This document shows positions 1 to 11,740 of a stretch of DNA of 64,000 bases, one piece after another. Location of the stretch: NCBI RefSeq assembly GCF_032854445.1, contig NC_088304.1, forward strand, positions 13,587,704 to 13,651,703, given 5' to 3'. Both the position numbers and the translations under genes were made by a program. Position 1 is the stretch's first letter, and every line of letters starts with the position of its first letter. This stretch comes from Liolophura sinensis (Eukaryota > Mollusca > Polyplacophora > Chitonida > Chitonidae). Under the pieces are notes generated by a model, which did no database searches, had not been told where the DNA came from, and saw only the letters and a list, made by a program, of their open reading frames with translations.

Positions 1-50
1 TAACATACTAACTTGGTTATTAAAAGATCATTATTATTATTGTTATTATT

Positions 51-237
51 ATATTTATTTATTTATTTTATTGATGTTTTACGCCATACTCAAGAATATT
101 TCACTTTTACGACGGTGACCAGCATATATGGTGGGTGGAAACTGGGCACAGCCCGGGGAAATCCACAACCATCCGCAGGTTGCTGGCAGACCTTCCCACT
201 TACGGCCGGAGAGGAAGCCAGCATGAGCTGGACATAT
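51..237 (-). mobile_element. SINE, family A
   Basis: (ATTT)n, TTACGCCATACTCAAGAATA, GCATATATGGTGGGTGGA and GGCCGGAGAGGAAGCCAGCA; the tRNA-like head is missing. Confidence 0.8.
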
Positions 238-482
238 ATTATTATTATATAGTATACTATAGGCCTACAATGGATATACATGTTTAGAGTAGAATGTAAA
301 ATGACTTTTCTGGAATGATTTTAATGTTCTTCCTAAAGATCCAGCCCAGCTTGTTTTCTTGCATGAGTTTCTCAGACATTGGCTTGGTGTTATTTCCAGT
401 GGAAAAAAATACATAGACATGTATATGTTCTTCAAAGAAATTTTACTTAAAAATAACAAACTTTTCTTGTAACTGAAAACAG

Positions 483-665
483 ATACGATTAAAGGGGCGA
501 GATATTGAAGAGCTTCGTGCCACAAACGCGCAACTTGAGGACCAGGTGGAGAATATCTCTAACAGACTTGCTCCAGTGGATTTCAACCAATCCCAAAACT
601 TATTCAGTGAACTCTCCCAGCTGTCGGACTCACCGGATGTTGACATGGGCAGCAAATCCCCACTG
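483..665 (+). CDS. BICDL1: BICDL1-like exon a
   Basis: 61 codons, phase 0 at both ends. The acceptor is AACTGAAAACAG and the donor CTG|GTAAGG. It encodes a coiled-coil segment starting IRLKGRDIEELRATNAQLED and ending in DVDMGSKSPL. It is the first coding exon visible; earlier ones must lie before position 1. Confidence 0.88.
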
Positions 666-3600
666 GTAAGGAGATATTGTCAAAATTCACTGAAGAAAAG
701 TATAAACAGTTGAAATATTTAATGTTATGAAAACGTAGCATATGTGGGCTGACTTATGCACCAATATGCCATAAAAGAAGCAAAATGACTAATGTGTGGT
801 CACATGGGCACCCTGATTCTTCAGCCTTTTTTAACCACCATTGTGACCAATATTTTGAAACATTCTGAGAGAACTATGGGGTGTAGAGAAATAATCTGCA
901 CAGTTTCATGAAGCTTGCATGTGTAGTGACGCAAACAAATCATATTTGGTCTCATTTTGATCATACTTGTATGCATAAATTTCTCTGAAAAAGTGGTTTA
1001 GAAAAGATTACAGCAGTAATCAGTAATTCACACCAAGATCAAGAACGAAATTATTTTAAAAATGGCAATATTGTGAGTAGCGGAATGACTTCTGATTGTA
1101 TTTTACAAATAAATTAATGGCTATTTTAATTTTTTTGCCTTTATATCATCTACTTAAATTATCTCCAAATGAATTTATAGCACATTTATGGCAAGAGTAG
1201 TGTTAAAGAGATAGGATTTATGAAATTTTACTAATTGTTCAAAGAAACGAGTACACGATGGAAACTGTCAATGACGTGACAATAGCACATTGGCAGGAGT
1301 GTTTAGGTCTTCAAACAGTTGGTGAAGTCAACAAAACACTTGTGTTGAAAGTTTGAACTGCTTGTGTTTACTAACTGCGCATGTCGGTCTGTAAACTTCT
1401 GACCATACCACTGCGTCCAGCCACACAACCGCTTTGCATCATAGTTAGCAAAATGTGTAGTTTGTATTCCACCAGAGCAGAAGTCAAACGAGTCAAATTG
1501 CTTTGAAATCATTGTGTTATTCAGCCGCATGCTCTGTTCGAGACTGACTGGATGAATGAAGAGGAGATCGAGTGTGATGACAGCTTCACCATGGCAACCA
1601 TGTCTAACTCCTCCCACGAATCGGAGTTTATGAATTTCAATAACTCGCCTTCAGCAGAGCACGAGGTTTGTGAAACATCCTTTTTGCCAGCGCGCCATAA
1701 TGAGATACCTCTTTCAAGGGATATCTTCGCAGCGAGACAAACCAGGGATTATTTTGTTTGAGTGAAGTTTCCTGGGGCCTGTTTCACAAAAAATCTAAAG
1801 GCTAAGCTTAGATGATTAATTCAGTTAGTCAACTAGCAACTTTGTTAAACATGTTTCACAGAGAAAATATCTGGCTATCAACTAAAGCTTTTTGTATTAG
1901 ATTTTTGAAAGAGCGCCCAAAATCCCAAGTCTTGTCTGAAGGTGGTGAGAGTGAAACAAATTCAGCTTTAAAAGTGTTTAAGAGTCTCATTTTTCAAAGT
2001 TCATTTTTTGCATTGGTGAAAAATAGGAATTTATTCAGCAAATGAAGATTTTCTTAAAATTTTCAAGTCACCAAAATGCATCCATTGTTGTTTTGCTTTG
2101 ACTGTCTATTGTGAGAGTGATTGCCTTTCATTCTCTGAAATGAGCCCAAGGGACAGTGACTTGCTAAACCTGTGGAACCCATGTGGCTATATGAAAGCAT
2201 GGTTGTGTTGAGCATTCACACATAATTCAGCCGAATTCAGGCATTTTGTTTGAGTCACCTACGTGACACCTGAAACTGTACACAGATTTAGTCATGGTTT
2301 CATGTCAAAATCTTAAAAATAAGCATAAATTAGGCAAAACTGGCCATTAGCTTTTGTTTATCCCATGCAAGATGTGTTTTGCACATGAGTAGTGCTGCAG
2401 ACCATTCGACAGCTATCTGGCTTATAGTGTCTTCAGAATGGTATTCCAGTGACGCAGCATGTACTGACCACCATCAAGATATTACTGAAATATTTTGGTA
2501 AAATCAGTGTTGCGCCTCTAACAAACAAACAAACAAGCAAACAAACTGTTAATTACAATATGGCTACAATACTGTTAAAGTGGCCCCATCAAACCATCAT
2601 CAAGCCATAATAATTTAGAAACTTCTGACACTTCTCAAACTTGTTTGAATTTGGTTTGCCCTTAATACAGTTGCGTAAGGAGTTGTTGGAGGCATATCGT
2701 CAGCTGCAAGAATTGTGTCGAAATTTGAAATCCAGAGAAACGGGAGAAAGTGAGGAAAGAGAGGAGGTTCACATGGTACAGGCTGGACAGTTGATGGTAG
2801 TCATTCGACAGCTAAGGGAGATAATCCAGTCTAGCTTTAATCAAGTAAGTATGTTTGGTAGATTGATACTCGTGTAGTTACACTTGTGTCCTCTAAGCCA
2901 CAGTGAAATGCATAGTTTGTTGTAATGTGTAGCATGGTAAATAAATGACTTGTGATAAGGTCCTCTTCGGTGGTGGTAGATCCAGGATCAATCCTGGGTC
3001 GTGTCACACATAAGACCTTAAAAGAGGAAGTTACTTCCTCACATGGCCTTCAGCATTAAGGGGATAGTGCAAAGACTGGTTGACCAGTATCAGTATAATG
3101 GCTCGGGTGGGGCGACTCACTTGCCTTCGGTAAGGCATCTCAGTGAAGCAGCACTAGATAAAAGAGCCATGGAAATCCGTCCTGCAACAAGGAGGCACAT
3201 TACATGTACATGTATTGTAAGGACTCCTTTGTCGTCATATGACTGAAAAATAGCTAAGTACGACATTTAATCCTAAGCACTCAGTCACTATGGGTAAGGT
3301 TTCTTAGAATTCACTATGTAGTGTCACCAGTCAGTTTTCTCATGATAGAATGACTGAACCTAGTAATCACAAGCTCAGATAAGGGCGACGTTTCCAATGA
3401 CATTATTTAGGAAACTGTGTTCAAATAAATGCTGGGATTAAGGCATGCCAGTTTAACATGAAACATGCAAGGGTCATTGAATGTTTTCAGCTTGGGGCGT
3501 AGGAGAGTTGATTATCCAAGCTCAGATGGTGAGGGCTTTGCTAACCGACTAAGTTTTACATTTTGAAACGTGTGGGAAACGTGTGGAAAACAAGGCCTGG

Positions 3601-6600
3601 ACTTCATTCTAATGGGGAAAAATCATATTTCAGCTCTACAAGTAATATTTTATGACATTTATTTGCCTGTATAAATAACTGTTCATTTTTCTTTGCAGAA
3701 CAATGAAACAGGTGGCCCTCTGGTGGAAGAAATGAAAACTAAGATGGGAGAACTGCAAACAGCATACTCTTCCAGCCAGAAAGAAGTGGTGAAGCTGACA
3801 ACAGAGGTTCAGATGAAAGACGAAGATCTGAAACAAAGAACCAACCAGCTGGAAGAATTCTTAGCAGATGTAAGATATTGCATATCCTTTGTGTAATTGC
3901 ATATCTTTTGTGTAATTGCATATCCTTTGTGTAATTGCAAACATGTAACTCGAATGGCCCAGCCATGAGACTTACGATGTGAAATGAGATGCATTTTATC
4001 TTAGTCTCCACAAGAATATTTTGTGTGCAAATTTCTTCAAAAGACGATGTCTTTATCCATTGCATTCAAGTATTTACCACTGAAAAAAGATTCCACTGAA
4101 AAAAGATCCCACTGAAAAGCTCACATTTACACTGTGTCTCCTCTTACATATACATTGATTTGCACACTAACAAAAACTGCTGGTTTCCTGTCCGGCCGTA
4201 GATGGGAAGATCTGCCCGCAAACTGCAGATGGTTGTGGGTTTCCCCACTATTATGCCACCCATCGTATAAGTGAAATATTCTTCAAGTACAACATAAAAC
4301 ACCAATCAGATACATAAATAATTCTAACAAACAACATCTTCTGAACCCTTTCAATGTCTTTGGTGGCAAGAAGTGGTCAGTGGTGCTCTCTTGTGTGCTT
4401 GGTTGATGTGAAGATTGCTGGAGACAGATAGCCTTCCATCAACATGACGTATGATCACAATTTTAAAGTTTTTCTGTTAAGTGAAAATGTCGTGAGGCAT
4501 TAAACAACGATGAAATAAAGTAAACTACAAGGCAACCTCCACCAAAGCTGCATGTAAATGTACAAAGTTCTCTGCTACAGTACAACCACATTATAATCCA
4601 GACAGTACTCTGCTAGCTGCCATTAAAAGGTAAAAGAAAAACGTGGTTATGACGAAGAATTAGTTAAAAAAATTCCTGAATCAATCCAGCTTCAGATGCC
4701 AGATCACTACCATACGTAATGGATCGGTTGTGCTCAAGATTTCATCCAAATTTTGTGCGTAACACAGAGACTGACAAATAAACTCTGACAATAACATGAT
4801 TTTTCGTTCACAGTTACGGGTGCACCAGGATTCCTACAGCTCTTTACAGGCCGAGCGTGACCGGCTCCAGGACAGTCTGCTGGGAGAACTGGATGCAGAG
4901 GATGTGCTTAACCAAACCCGCGCTGAGAGGATGAGGCCATGAAACAGTGTGTATTCTTAATACAGAGCTTAGTCTTTTCTCACCCCAAGCTGACCAGCAT
5001 GGCAAATCATCTAAAATTGCATCCAAGAAAGTGAATTTTTCCATGCCCGAGGTGGGTATAGCGTCCCAGCACAGTGCAATGACCTAGGAGTTTGTCACCA
5101 ATGTGGTCACTGTGGGTTCGTCCAGCTCATGCTTCCTCTACAGCCATATGTGGGAAGATCTTCCAGCATCCTGTGGATGGTTGTGGGTTTTCCCCAGGCA
5201 CTGCTCGGTTTCCTCCCACCATAATGCTGGCTGTCACCGTATAAGTAAAATATTCTTGAGTGCAGCGTAAAACACCAATGAAATAAATATATAAATCATG
5301 TTGATTGTTTCTATCTATATCGTGTATATGTTTGTTTAATGTTTGTTTTTTCTTCTCAGGCGCAATAAACTGGAGGACAATCTGGCCAGTGTCAAGATGG
5401 ATGTTCTAAGCTTAAACAGCCAATTGATGGAAGCCATACAACAAAAGGTAGAACTGTCTCAAAAATTGGACCAGTGGGAGGTAAGCTCTCAAAACTGGGT
5501 GTCCATCATTTTCGTTCTCATCACATCTCCATTCTCATCTCATCATCATTATCATTCATTATCAGCCATAATCATTCATTGGCATAACAAAAGTGGGGTA
5601 GTAGGATAAGAATGTGTTTGGTCAGGTCCAAATATTTTTTTTTAAAATTCATCCCAAACCACATGTTTTGTGGTGGTTTGTTAGTGACCTGCCCAAGGCA
5701 GATGGGCTTATATTCGTGCCCAGCTGTCTGGTTTCTTCCTCGCATGATACTGATGTCTTTAAGTGAAATATTCCTAAGCATGGTTTTTAATAAATGACAG
5801 TCAGTCAAGTCTTCAGCAAAAGTGAACAGTCTTAAACTCTTGTGTGTCAAGTATGATATAAGCCACTAATAAAACAAATAAAACAGAAGAACGGACATTC
5901 GTGCGTGGTATTTTTATAGAAAAAAAATAAGCTGTGTCGTTATATTGTAAAATGGACACCAGATTTAAACCTTGATCAGTCGGAGGTGGACTCAATGTGC
6001 AGCTCCTGTATAACTCAGGAAGTGGAGATTACAGGCTTCGTCTAGATCATTGTCTAGTGAATTCTTGTCCGTTCTGAAAAATTTGGCCCCAGTTTTGTTT
6101 TCTTACCTTCTTTGAGCTGCCCCCGAGTGACAAACCTGTATGCACCTTTACCTAGAATTGTAATGCTGCCATTCTCTTTTGTGGCCAGTTTGCTGTCATG
6201 TGAAGACACTGTCGTTAGAGTTATGTCATCCATGGAGGTCGCCACAAACAGTCTTGCTATCACTAACAGTAATATGGCAGTTTTGAGTCTCAGTGGCACA
6301 ACATCGTGGTGGCATTCCTTTGTATCGCTTTACAGAGTAATAGGGCTAATCATTACATTTAACACAAGTGGTTATAAATACAATGAAATTTATCCATAAT
6401 TGATGAATTTAATTTGCTTAAAAATTCGGATTAGTAAGATAGTTCAATAAATGTAAATCCTCTTTTGTGGCGAATTTTTAACATTGTATACATGTATATG
6501 TATACCCTCCCTTTGTTAAACTGCTTTGACCAGCTCTCCATTACCTCACGCCACAAAGGGAGGTAACCATGATGTGGTAATGTTTAAACCCGAGAAACTC

Positions 6601-6824
6601 CTGTATTGTTTGAGTGCACGTGTGGCCACACTTTTAAAGTGCGATTGACACTGGACTATTCGTGTGTGTTACAGGTAGACATGCATGAGGTTCTGGGACT
6701 TCAGATGCAGAAGAGGATTGAAGAGGACACAGTGCGGGAGAAAGCCGTGGCGGAACTGGAGCTCACCAAACAGGACCCCACCTCCAAACCCAAGAAAAGC
6801 TTCTTCGCATTCAGCCGGCACTGA
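483..6824 (+). CDS. BICDL1: BICD family-like cargo adaptor (BICDL1/BICDR-1 type), 3' seven coding exons
   Basis: Coiled-coil adaptor that links dynein-dynactin to Rab-positive vesicles; it acts in the cytoplasm on microtubules. Seven exons are joined as 483-665, 1525-1665, 2671-2844, 3699-3869, 4814-4946, 5360-5480 and 6675-6824, giving about 357 codons of the C-terminal part. Diagnostic stretches resemble vertebrate BICDL1: an LRKELLEAYRQLQELC segment (exon 3), MDVLSLNSQLMEAIQQKVEL (exon 6), and a start of the last exon (VDMHEVLG) followed by a basic-aromatic tail KKSFFAFSRH before TGA. The residues are heptad-like and charged, as expected for coiled coil. The N-terminal part with the dynein-binding CC1 box is upstream of the window. 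Exon 5 needs one extra base to keep frame. BICDL2 is possible instead, because the vertebrate paralogs may postdate this gene. Confidence 0.92.
1525..1665 (+). CDS. BICDL1: BICDL1-like exon b
   Basis: 47 codons, phase 0 at both ends; acceptor GTTATTCAG, donor GAG|GTTTGT. It encodes an acidic, serine-rich linker (PHALFETDWMNEEEIECDD and onward). It corresponds in place to the weakly conserved acidic segment between coiled coils in vertebrate BICDL1 and is recognised mainly by phase and position. Confidence 0.78.
2671..2844 (+). CDS. BICDL1: BICDL1-like exon c
   Basis: 58 codons, phase 0 at both ends; acceptor CCCTTAATACAG, donor CAA|GTAAGT. The translation begins LRKELLEAYRQLQELCRNLK and ends IRQLREIIQSSFNQ. 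This matches the conserved BICDL1 pattern of LWEAYxQ, a cysteine, and later LKRLIQS. Confidence 0.92.
2957..3292 (+). mobile_element. tRNA-derived SINE, family B
   Basis: GGTAGATCCAGGATCAATCC head, AAAAGAGGAAGTTACTTCCT, ATGGCTCGGGTGGGGCGAC, CTTGCCTTCGGTAAG and tail ATATGACTGAAAAATAGC. In a BICDL1 intron. Confidence 0.85.
3699..3869 (+). CDS. BICDL1: BICDL1-like exon d
   Basis: 57 codons, phase 0; acceptor TTTCTTTGCAG, donor GAT|GTAAGA. It encodes a coiled coil (MKTKMGELQTAYSSSQKEVV and onward, ending LEEFLAD). Directly after the donor a 21-bp motif containing ATTGCATATCCTTTGTGTA is present three times (about 3878-3940). Confidence 0.88.
4180..4322 (+). mobile_element. Degraded SINE, family A
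   Basis: GTCCGGCCGTAGATGGGAAG, GATGGTTGTGGGTTTCCCC, CGTATAAGTGAAATATTCTT and ACACCAATCAGATA. In the intron before BICDL1 exon e. Confidence 0.75.
4814..4946 (+). pseudogene. BICDL1: BICDL1-like exon e, with an apparent 1-base deletion
   Basis: 133 nt from acceptor TTCGTTCACAG to donor ACA|GTGTGT. It encodes LRVHQDSYSSLQAERDRLQD and onward to NQTRAER. Read straight, the frame then reaches TGA at 4940-4942. One base added near 4929-4930 gives DEAMKQ, which joins exon f in phase and matches the conserved RDEA motif of the family. The length (1 mod 3) also conflicts with the phases of both neighbours (2 mod 3 expected). This may be an assembly error or a real frameshift allele; the rest of the gene looks intact. 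Confidence 0.8.
5065..5300 (+). mobile_element. SINE, family A (nearly full)
   Basis: CAATGACCTAGGAGTTTGTC, CACTGTGGGTTCGTCCAGCT, CTCGGTTTCCTCCCACCATA and TTGAGTGCAGCGTAAAACAC. Only 60 bp upstream of BICDL1 exon f. A poorer relative lies at 5672-5808. Confidence 0.8.
5360..5480 (+). CDS. BICDL1: BICDL1-like exon f
   Basis: 121 nt, starting with one base that completes a split codon and ending in phase 0; acceptor TTTTCTTCTCAG, donor GAG|GTAAGC. The translation RNKLEDNLASVKMDVLSLNS, then QLMEAIQQKVELSQKLDQWE, is the best conserved part of this gene against vertebrate BICDL1. Confidence 0.94.
6675..6824 (+). CDS. BICDL1: BICDL1-like terminal coding exon
   Basis: 49 codons plus TGA at 6822-6824; acceptor GTGTGTTACAG. 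It starts VDMHEVLGLQMQKRIEED and ends KPKKSFFAFSRH. The family C-terminus has the same placement of a DMH motif and a short basic-aromatic tail. The last bases of this exon are the first unit of an 86-bp tandem array in the 3' UTR. Confidence 0.92.
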   Translation, partial: VDMHEVLGLQMQKRIEEDTVREKAVAELELTKQDPTSKPKKSFFAFSRH

Positions 6825-7151
6825 CCCTAGTTTGTGCCAATCCTACTGGCAAAGAGACCTTAGGTTCTCTAATCCAAGAATTGTTTCTCTTCCAGTTCAG
6901 TTGGCACTGACCCTAGTTCAAGCTGGTACCAAAAGCATTGAGACATCACATGCTCTAATCCATGAAGTATTTCTCTTTGAGTTCAGTTAGCACTGACCAA
7001 AGTTCAAATTGGCACCACTGGCAAAGAAACATTAAGTGCTCTAAACCAAGAAGTGTTTCTCTTCCAGTTCAGTTGGCAATGGGCTCAGATTGCACTGGTC
7101 CTGGTGGCTGGAAAATTTTACTTCCAAACTGAAGAAAAGTTTTTTTATTCA
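6784..7151. repeat. 86-bp tandem array that starts inside the BICDL1 stop-codon region
   Basis: TTCAGYYRGCACTGACC recurs at 6810 (coding end), 6896 and 6982, and in changed form at 7068, exactly 86 bp apart. The final unit (about 7120-7150) again resembles the coding tail: its translation TSKLKKSFF parallels TSKPKKSFF of the real C-terminus. The array therefore grew from the end of the coding sequence into the 3' UTR. Confidence 0.85.
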
Positions 7152-7792
7152 GTGTAACAGCATTAATCCGTTCCCGTCATCAAGCTTGCAGGAGACTCTG
7201 CTCTGTAACACTCTGATGGTTGCCGTTGACAACTGGAGATGCTCTTGGTGTTGGATCATGGAACACCAGATCTGAAGGTTTTAGAAAAAAAACAAAAATT
7301 AGCTTTTCATCCCTGTGGTCTTCTTGTAATCTTGATCCTCAACGGTCTTTCTATTTACGAGGCTTGTGTAATCAGGACATTTTGCATTAACTGTTTCATT
7401 TTGATCATTAATAAGTTGTTCATAATTCTTGTTGCAAAATGTTCTACTGACCTTTGAAAGGTTGATCTGAGGATTTGTGGCAGGTAGGATAATATCCGAC
7501 TGGAAATGTGTAAGTTTCTACACCAAAAAATAATATTTTATGACATTTTTTCTTTGCCTTTAAAAAGGCAATCCTTGGAAAAAGAAAATTTGGTTATTTG
7601 TGCTACTTGAGCTAGGCCTGGTCTCCTCCCCTATTTCAAAACACCCTGAAAATTTATACCTATGAAATTGTATAGGTATACTATATACAGTTTATTGTAT
7701 GATGCCAGAAAAGTGTTTTCCACCAATGGAACCACCAGAGACTTTGTTTTTTTTTTACATTATTTCAGTTTCAATTAAATTTGATTGCGATG

Positions 7793-7798
7793 AATAAA
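7793..7798 (+). promoter_or_regulatory. Candidate poly(A) signal for BICDL1
   Basis: AATAAA about 970 bp after the stop codon, in AT-rich sequence. Other signals exist downstream, so the true 3' end is not determined. Confidence 0.3.
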
Positions 7799-10530
7799 TA
7801 GATCTGTTATGTAAATTTGTTAATTGTACGTTATTGATGAGGTAGTAAGTTGCATTGACGAAACTGCTGGAGACCCCAAAGGTACTGTCTCTTGTTGATA
7901 TACATGATGTGAATGAAAAAAAAAACATCAAAAAACAAACAAAATTTAAAGTAGAAATACTTGAGAAAAGCTCTTTATAAGTTGTTTGTTATTCTCAGCT
8001 GGTCGGTATTTTTTGTCTTGTCTCCCAAGGATCTCAACTCTTGCTTTAAGAAACCTATTCTGTTGTAACATGTTATTGAGAGTGCATTATTGCATATATT
8101 ATTTGCATGCATCGTTGTATATATATTGCTTGTATGCTTTCATGCATGGGTCATTTTTTAAAAAAAAATGCTGAGTCATGCCCTAATTAATCTTCAACAA
8201 AAAGTCTGTGAAACCACATCTAGAAGTGCGCTACTCTCAAAACAGAATTGGAAACTGGCAGTAAAAACTTGTGCGGTTAAGTTTGATGTACATACAATCT
8301 ACATGTGGCACAAAACCTTTTTGTTGGGGGGGGGGATTTAATTGATTGCCGATTTCTGTCTCCATGGTCAACAACTTTCACTTGTACAGCGGTAGTCAGC
8401 TTTATGAGTTGAGAATACTAAAGTGCCCAGGGTAAACCACTGGCCATTGGCAAGATCCTGATGAACTTTCTCAGGTGTTCATCTGATGTATGACAAGTGC
8501 TCTTTGAGTACATTTCACGGAAATACCATGAATGCAGGATAATCTATAGATTACCTGTGCAAGGTTCAGTCGTAATCCACCCCTTGTGTTCCCTAGCTAT
8601 TGAAAGGCAAGGACACTTACAGTGGGGCGGGCCATGGTCAGCTGCCCTGCACTGTTTTCTCTTAAAAAGACATAAAAAATATAAACTGATGCACCATGGG
8701 AAATTGTGTAATTCATTATCCAGTCTTTTCAGAATTCTGAAATGCCATGAAATATTAGTGGCCATTAATAATTATATATGGCCATTAATACTTATATATG
8801 GCCATTAATATGTGACACCAGTGGTTTCTGACTTTCCCCAATTGTCTTGTTGCAGACATTACCGAGAGCTGCGCCCTTCTGGTAAATGGACTTCTGATGT
8901 AAAACAAATATGTGCATCATAATTATAGCAATTTCCTAAAATACACGCTTCTAGTCGTAGTTTGATTTTTTTTTTTTCGCCTCTGTTGTTTCTTTTTTCT
9001 CATGGCCTTTGTTATGACTTTTTTTTATATTTGAGTTTTTCTTTTTTTAAATGCACTATAGCTCTACTTATGTCAGTAGTCATGGTTAAAACAAACCAGT
9101 GGGCCGTTCTACAAAGCGTGCAAAACTGTTATAGTAATACACTTTATACACTTGCCCAAATTTACTTATGCTTTTAGAATGAACCTCTGGATCTGTCACT
9201 TGGGCATTCTAGTTTCTGATAATTTGAATATGGGTAATATACATGGACATGTAGTTCCTCAATTCTGCATATTTCTATAATTTTAAATAATTGGTGTTAC
9301 AGAAAACACTGTAAATGATTTTTTTTTTTTGAAAAATCTATGTCTTTTAACATCTCATTTTATAAGTTATTGATATTTTTGTTTTTCCTGGACTCCCTCA
9401 TACTAGCCAGTCAGAGACAGTTTTTCATCCCTTTAACATAGATTATATAGACTAGGCAATCTATAAATGTCTTCTTTTTTTTTTTTTTTGTTTAAATTTT
9501 ATGGACATTTAGTTTCCCTTTTTGATTCTTTGTGTTAAGGAGTGCCATTTGTTTTACCGTGCTATGAGCAGTGCTGAAGGCTAAAACATTGATCTTTATG
9601 AACTCCATTTTGTTTTTATTTTCTGTTGCTATGTTACAACACATTTATTGTATTTTCCAGTGATCAACTGGATGTGTATGTGGGCAGAATTCTTTACATT
9701 TCACGCGTTGATTCATGACTTCGTAGTCTAGCTTTTTGGTTATAGGTCACAAAATCAAAAACATAGCAAGGAAAAGTCTGGGTATTTGTATGCTAAAGAA
9801 GTTTTGTGCAATGCTGTATACAACTGTTTACATTTATGTGTTTGGCATTTTGGCATGAAGTACTCATTTTACTGCCATCTACTCTGCGGCACGAGAGAAA
9901 CTCCCATGTCACCAAACCCACACACAGCGGTCGTGGACTATACATTCTATGGTCAGCCTGAACGTGGATGTCCTGGCGACAGTATCAGGAATATTATGGA
10001 ATATTTCCGCCTACAAGATAGTATTGCCACGAATAACCAGTGATAAACGTCGTCCGTCGCTATGATACCCTCAGTTCAGGCTGATTCGATTGTAATTTCT
10101 GCGAAAACGTGTGTCTTCATCATGTGTTATCAAACCAACTCATCCTTCGATGACTATGTAGAAAAAGGTTTAGGAGAGGAACGCCCAAGGGATGAACTTT
10201 GAAGAGAGTTTGTTGTCATACCGGCAGTTGTGGATCTATTATTAGTTTATTGGTGACTAGAACATTAGAAGCTTCACAGTGAAATCACCATGGGCTAAAT
10301 ATTTATACACTAGTATCAACTTTAGCCTTCTCCCACGATTGAGATTTTTTTTATTATGTTTTGTTTTTAAATGTGGGTTTTCCCCCGAAGCTATTTTTGT
10401 ATATCTTTGACTAAAAAAAATCCAGGAGATGTTTTCTCCAACAAGCCATTGTTCGAATTCCATAGCAGAATACTGATCAGGAGGAAATTCCAAAAGGATG
10501 TGCATAAAATTTACACCAGATCTCGGTCCA

Positions 10531-10838
10531 GTTCGAGGATCACCTCTTGGTACAACTCCTGGTACAACTCCAGGTACAACTCTTAGTACAACTCTTGGTA
10601 CAACTCCTGGCTATGGGGCAATTCGAGGATCACCTCTTCGTACAACTCCTGGCTATGGGGCAATTCGAGGATCACCTCTTGGTACAACTCCTGGCTATGG
10701 GGCAATTCGAGGATCACCTCTTGGTACAACTCCTGGCTATGGGGCAATTCGAGGATCACCTCTTGGTACAACTCCTGGCTATGGGGCAATTCGAGGATCA
10801 CCTCTTGGTACAACTCCTGGCTATGGGGCAATTTCCAT
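10531..10838. repeat. 42-bp minisatellite encoding an open 14-residue repeat
   Basis: About six units of 42 bp containing CCTGGCTATGGGGCAATTCG, preceded by four or five copies of a 12-bp subunit (GGTACAACTCCT). Because 42 is divisible by 3, several frames stay open; the frame from ATG 10498 reads GTTPGYGAIRGSPL repeatedly to a stop at 10857. The array lies outside any recognised gene. Confidence 0.85.
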
Positions 10839-11740
10839 AAAACTGAGACACACATAGCAATATGTGTTACGTTAGTCCCCGAACAAAGCCATTTCTGAAC
10901 TCACTCATTTAAACCCTGGTCACAATGCTTATTGTTTTTTGGTATTGAAAATCCAAATTCGGACACATTGGTCAAAATTTTAATATAAGATCTAAAATTG
11001 TATTCCAGTCTTTTACTTAAGCAAAAAATGGCCTCCTGGAATCTACCTCAGCTCTTGGAGGGTTATTTTACTAGGACTAAACAGTCCTCGACCATATTTG
11101 ACTCGCATTTTTCCAGTTTCTGACATTATTATGCCCGGAAATCCTGTCAAAAATCACGATTGCGTATACATGTATGTAGGCGTACTCCATGTTACAGAAG
11201 CTCTTACGGTTTATTTATTATTTTCAGTCATCATTCTTTGGGACTGCATGCGATGTTCTTATGTTTTTATTCTTTACATGCGTTTAGTGAAGACTGTCTT
11301 GTCTGTGTTAAAGGAGACATGGGTACGCACGAATTCTCTCTATCGGAATGAAATTCCCAAAGGTTGTGAATGTAGAACTGATTATTTCATTAACATGTGA
11401 GTTACGTACTCGGTTCAGCGCCATCCAATTATAACATGAGTTCCTGTTTTTTTGTTTTCTTCTTCCGCCATATTTAAAATACATGTTTGTTTCATCAAAA
11501 GGGAGCATAAACGCAGCTGATTGTATCATTGAAGAATAAAATTGAGTGAAAAGTGCAGACTTGTGCATCTGTTTATGTAATTATATGCTGATCACCATAC
11601 AGACTTGTCAAAAATCGAAGGCTAGTCACAAGTCCAAGCTTCCTATAATATTGCGTGTGGTTTTAGCAATGGGGGAAATGCATTCCAACCAACAATACGC
11701 TCCCACCAAAAGAAAGTAAACAGAAAAGTTAGAGACATTC

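Larger units (their letters stand above)
6825..11740. other. BICDL1 3' UTR and intergenic DNA without a recognised gene
   Basis: AT-rich sequence with poly(T) runs (for example 8970-9050, 9475-9490) and a 22-bp motif at 8758-8810 (GGCCATTAATANTTATATAT) repeated three times. An 85-codon open frame at 9786-10043 and other small frames show no splice context or family similarity I can recognise. The 42-bp array at 10531-10838 is listed separately. Confidence 0.5.

Noticed and set aside
9786-10043. 85-codon frame on the plus strand
   Set aside because: No splice context or known family; such lengths are common by chance in this window.
10547-10855. Two further overlapping open frames (QLLAMGQFEDHLLV repeats and a minus-strand frame)
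   Set aside because: Side effect of a 42-bp unit lacking stops in several frames.
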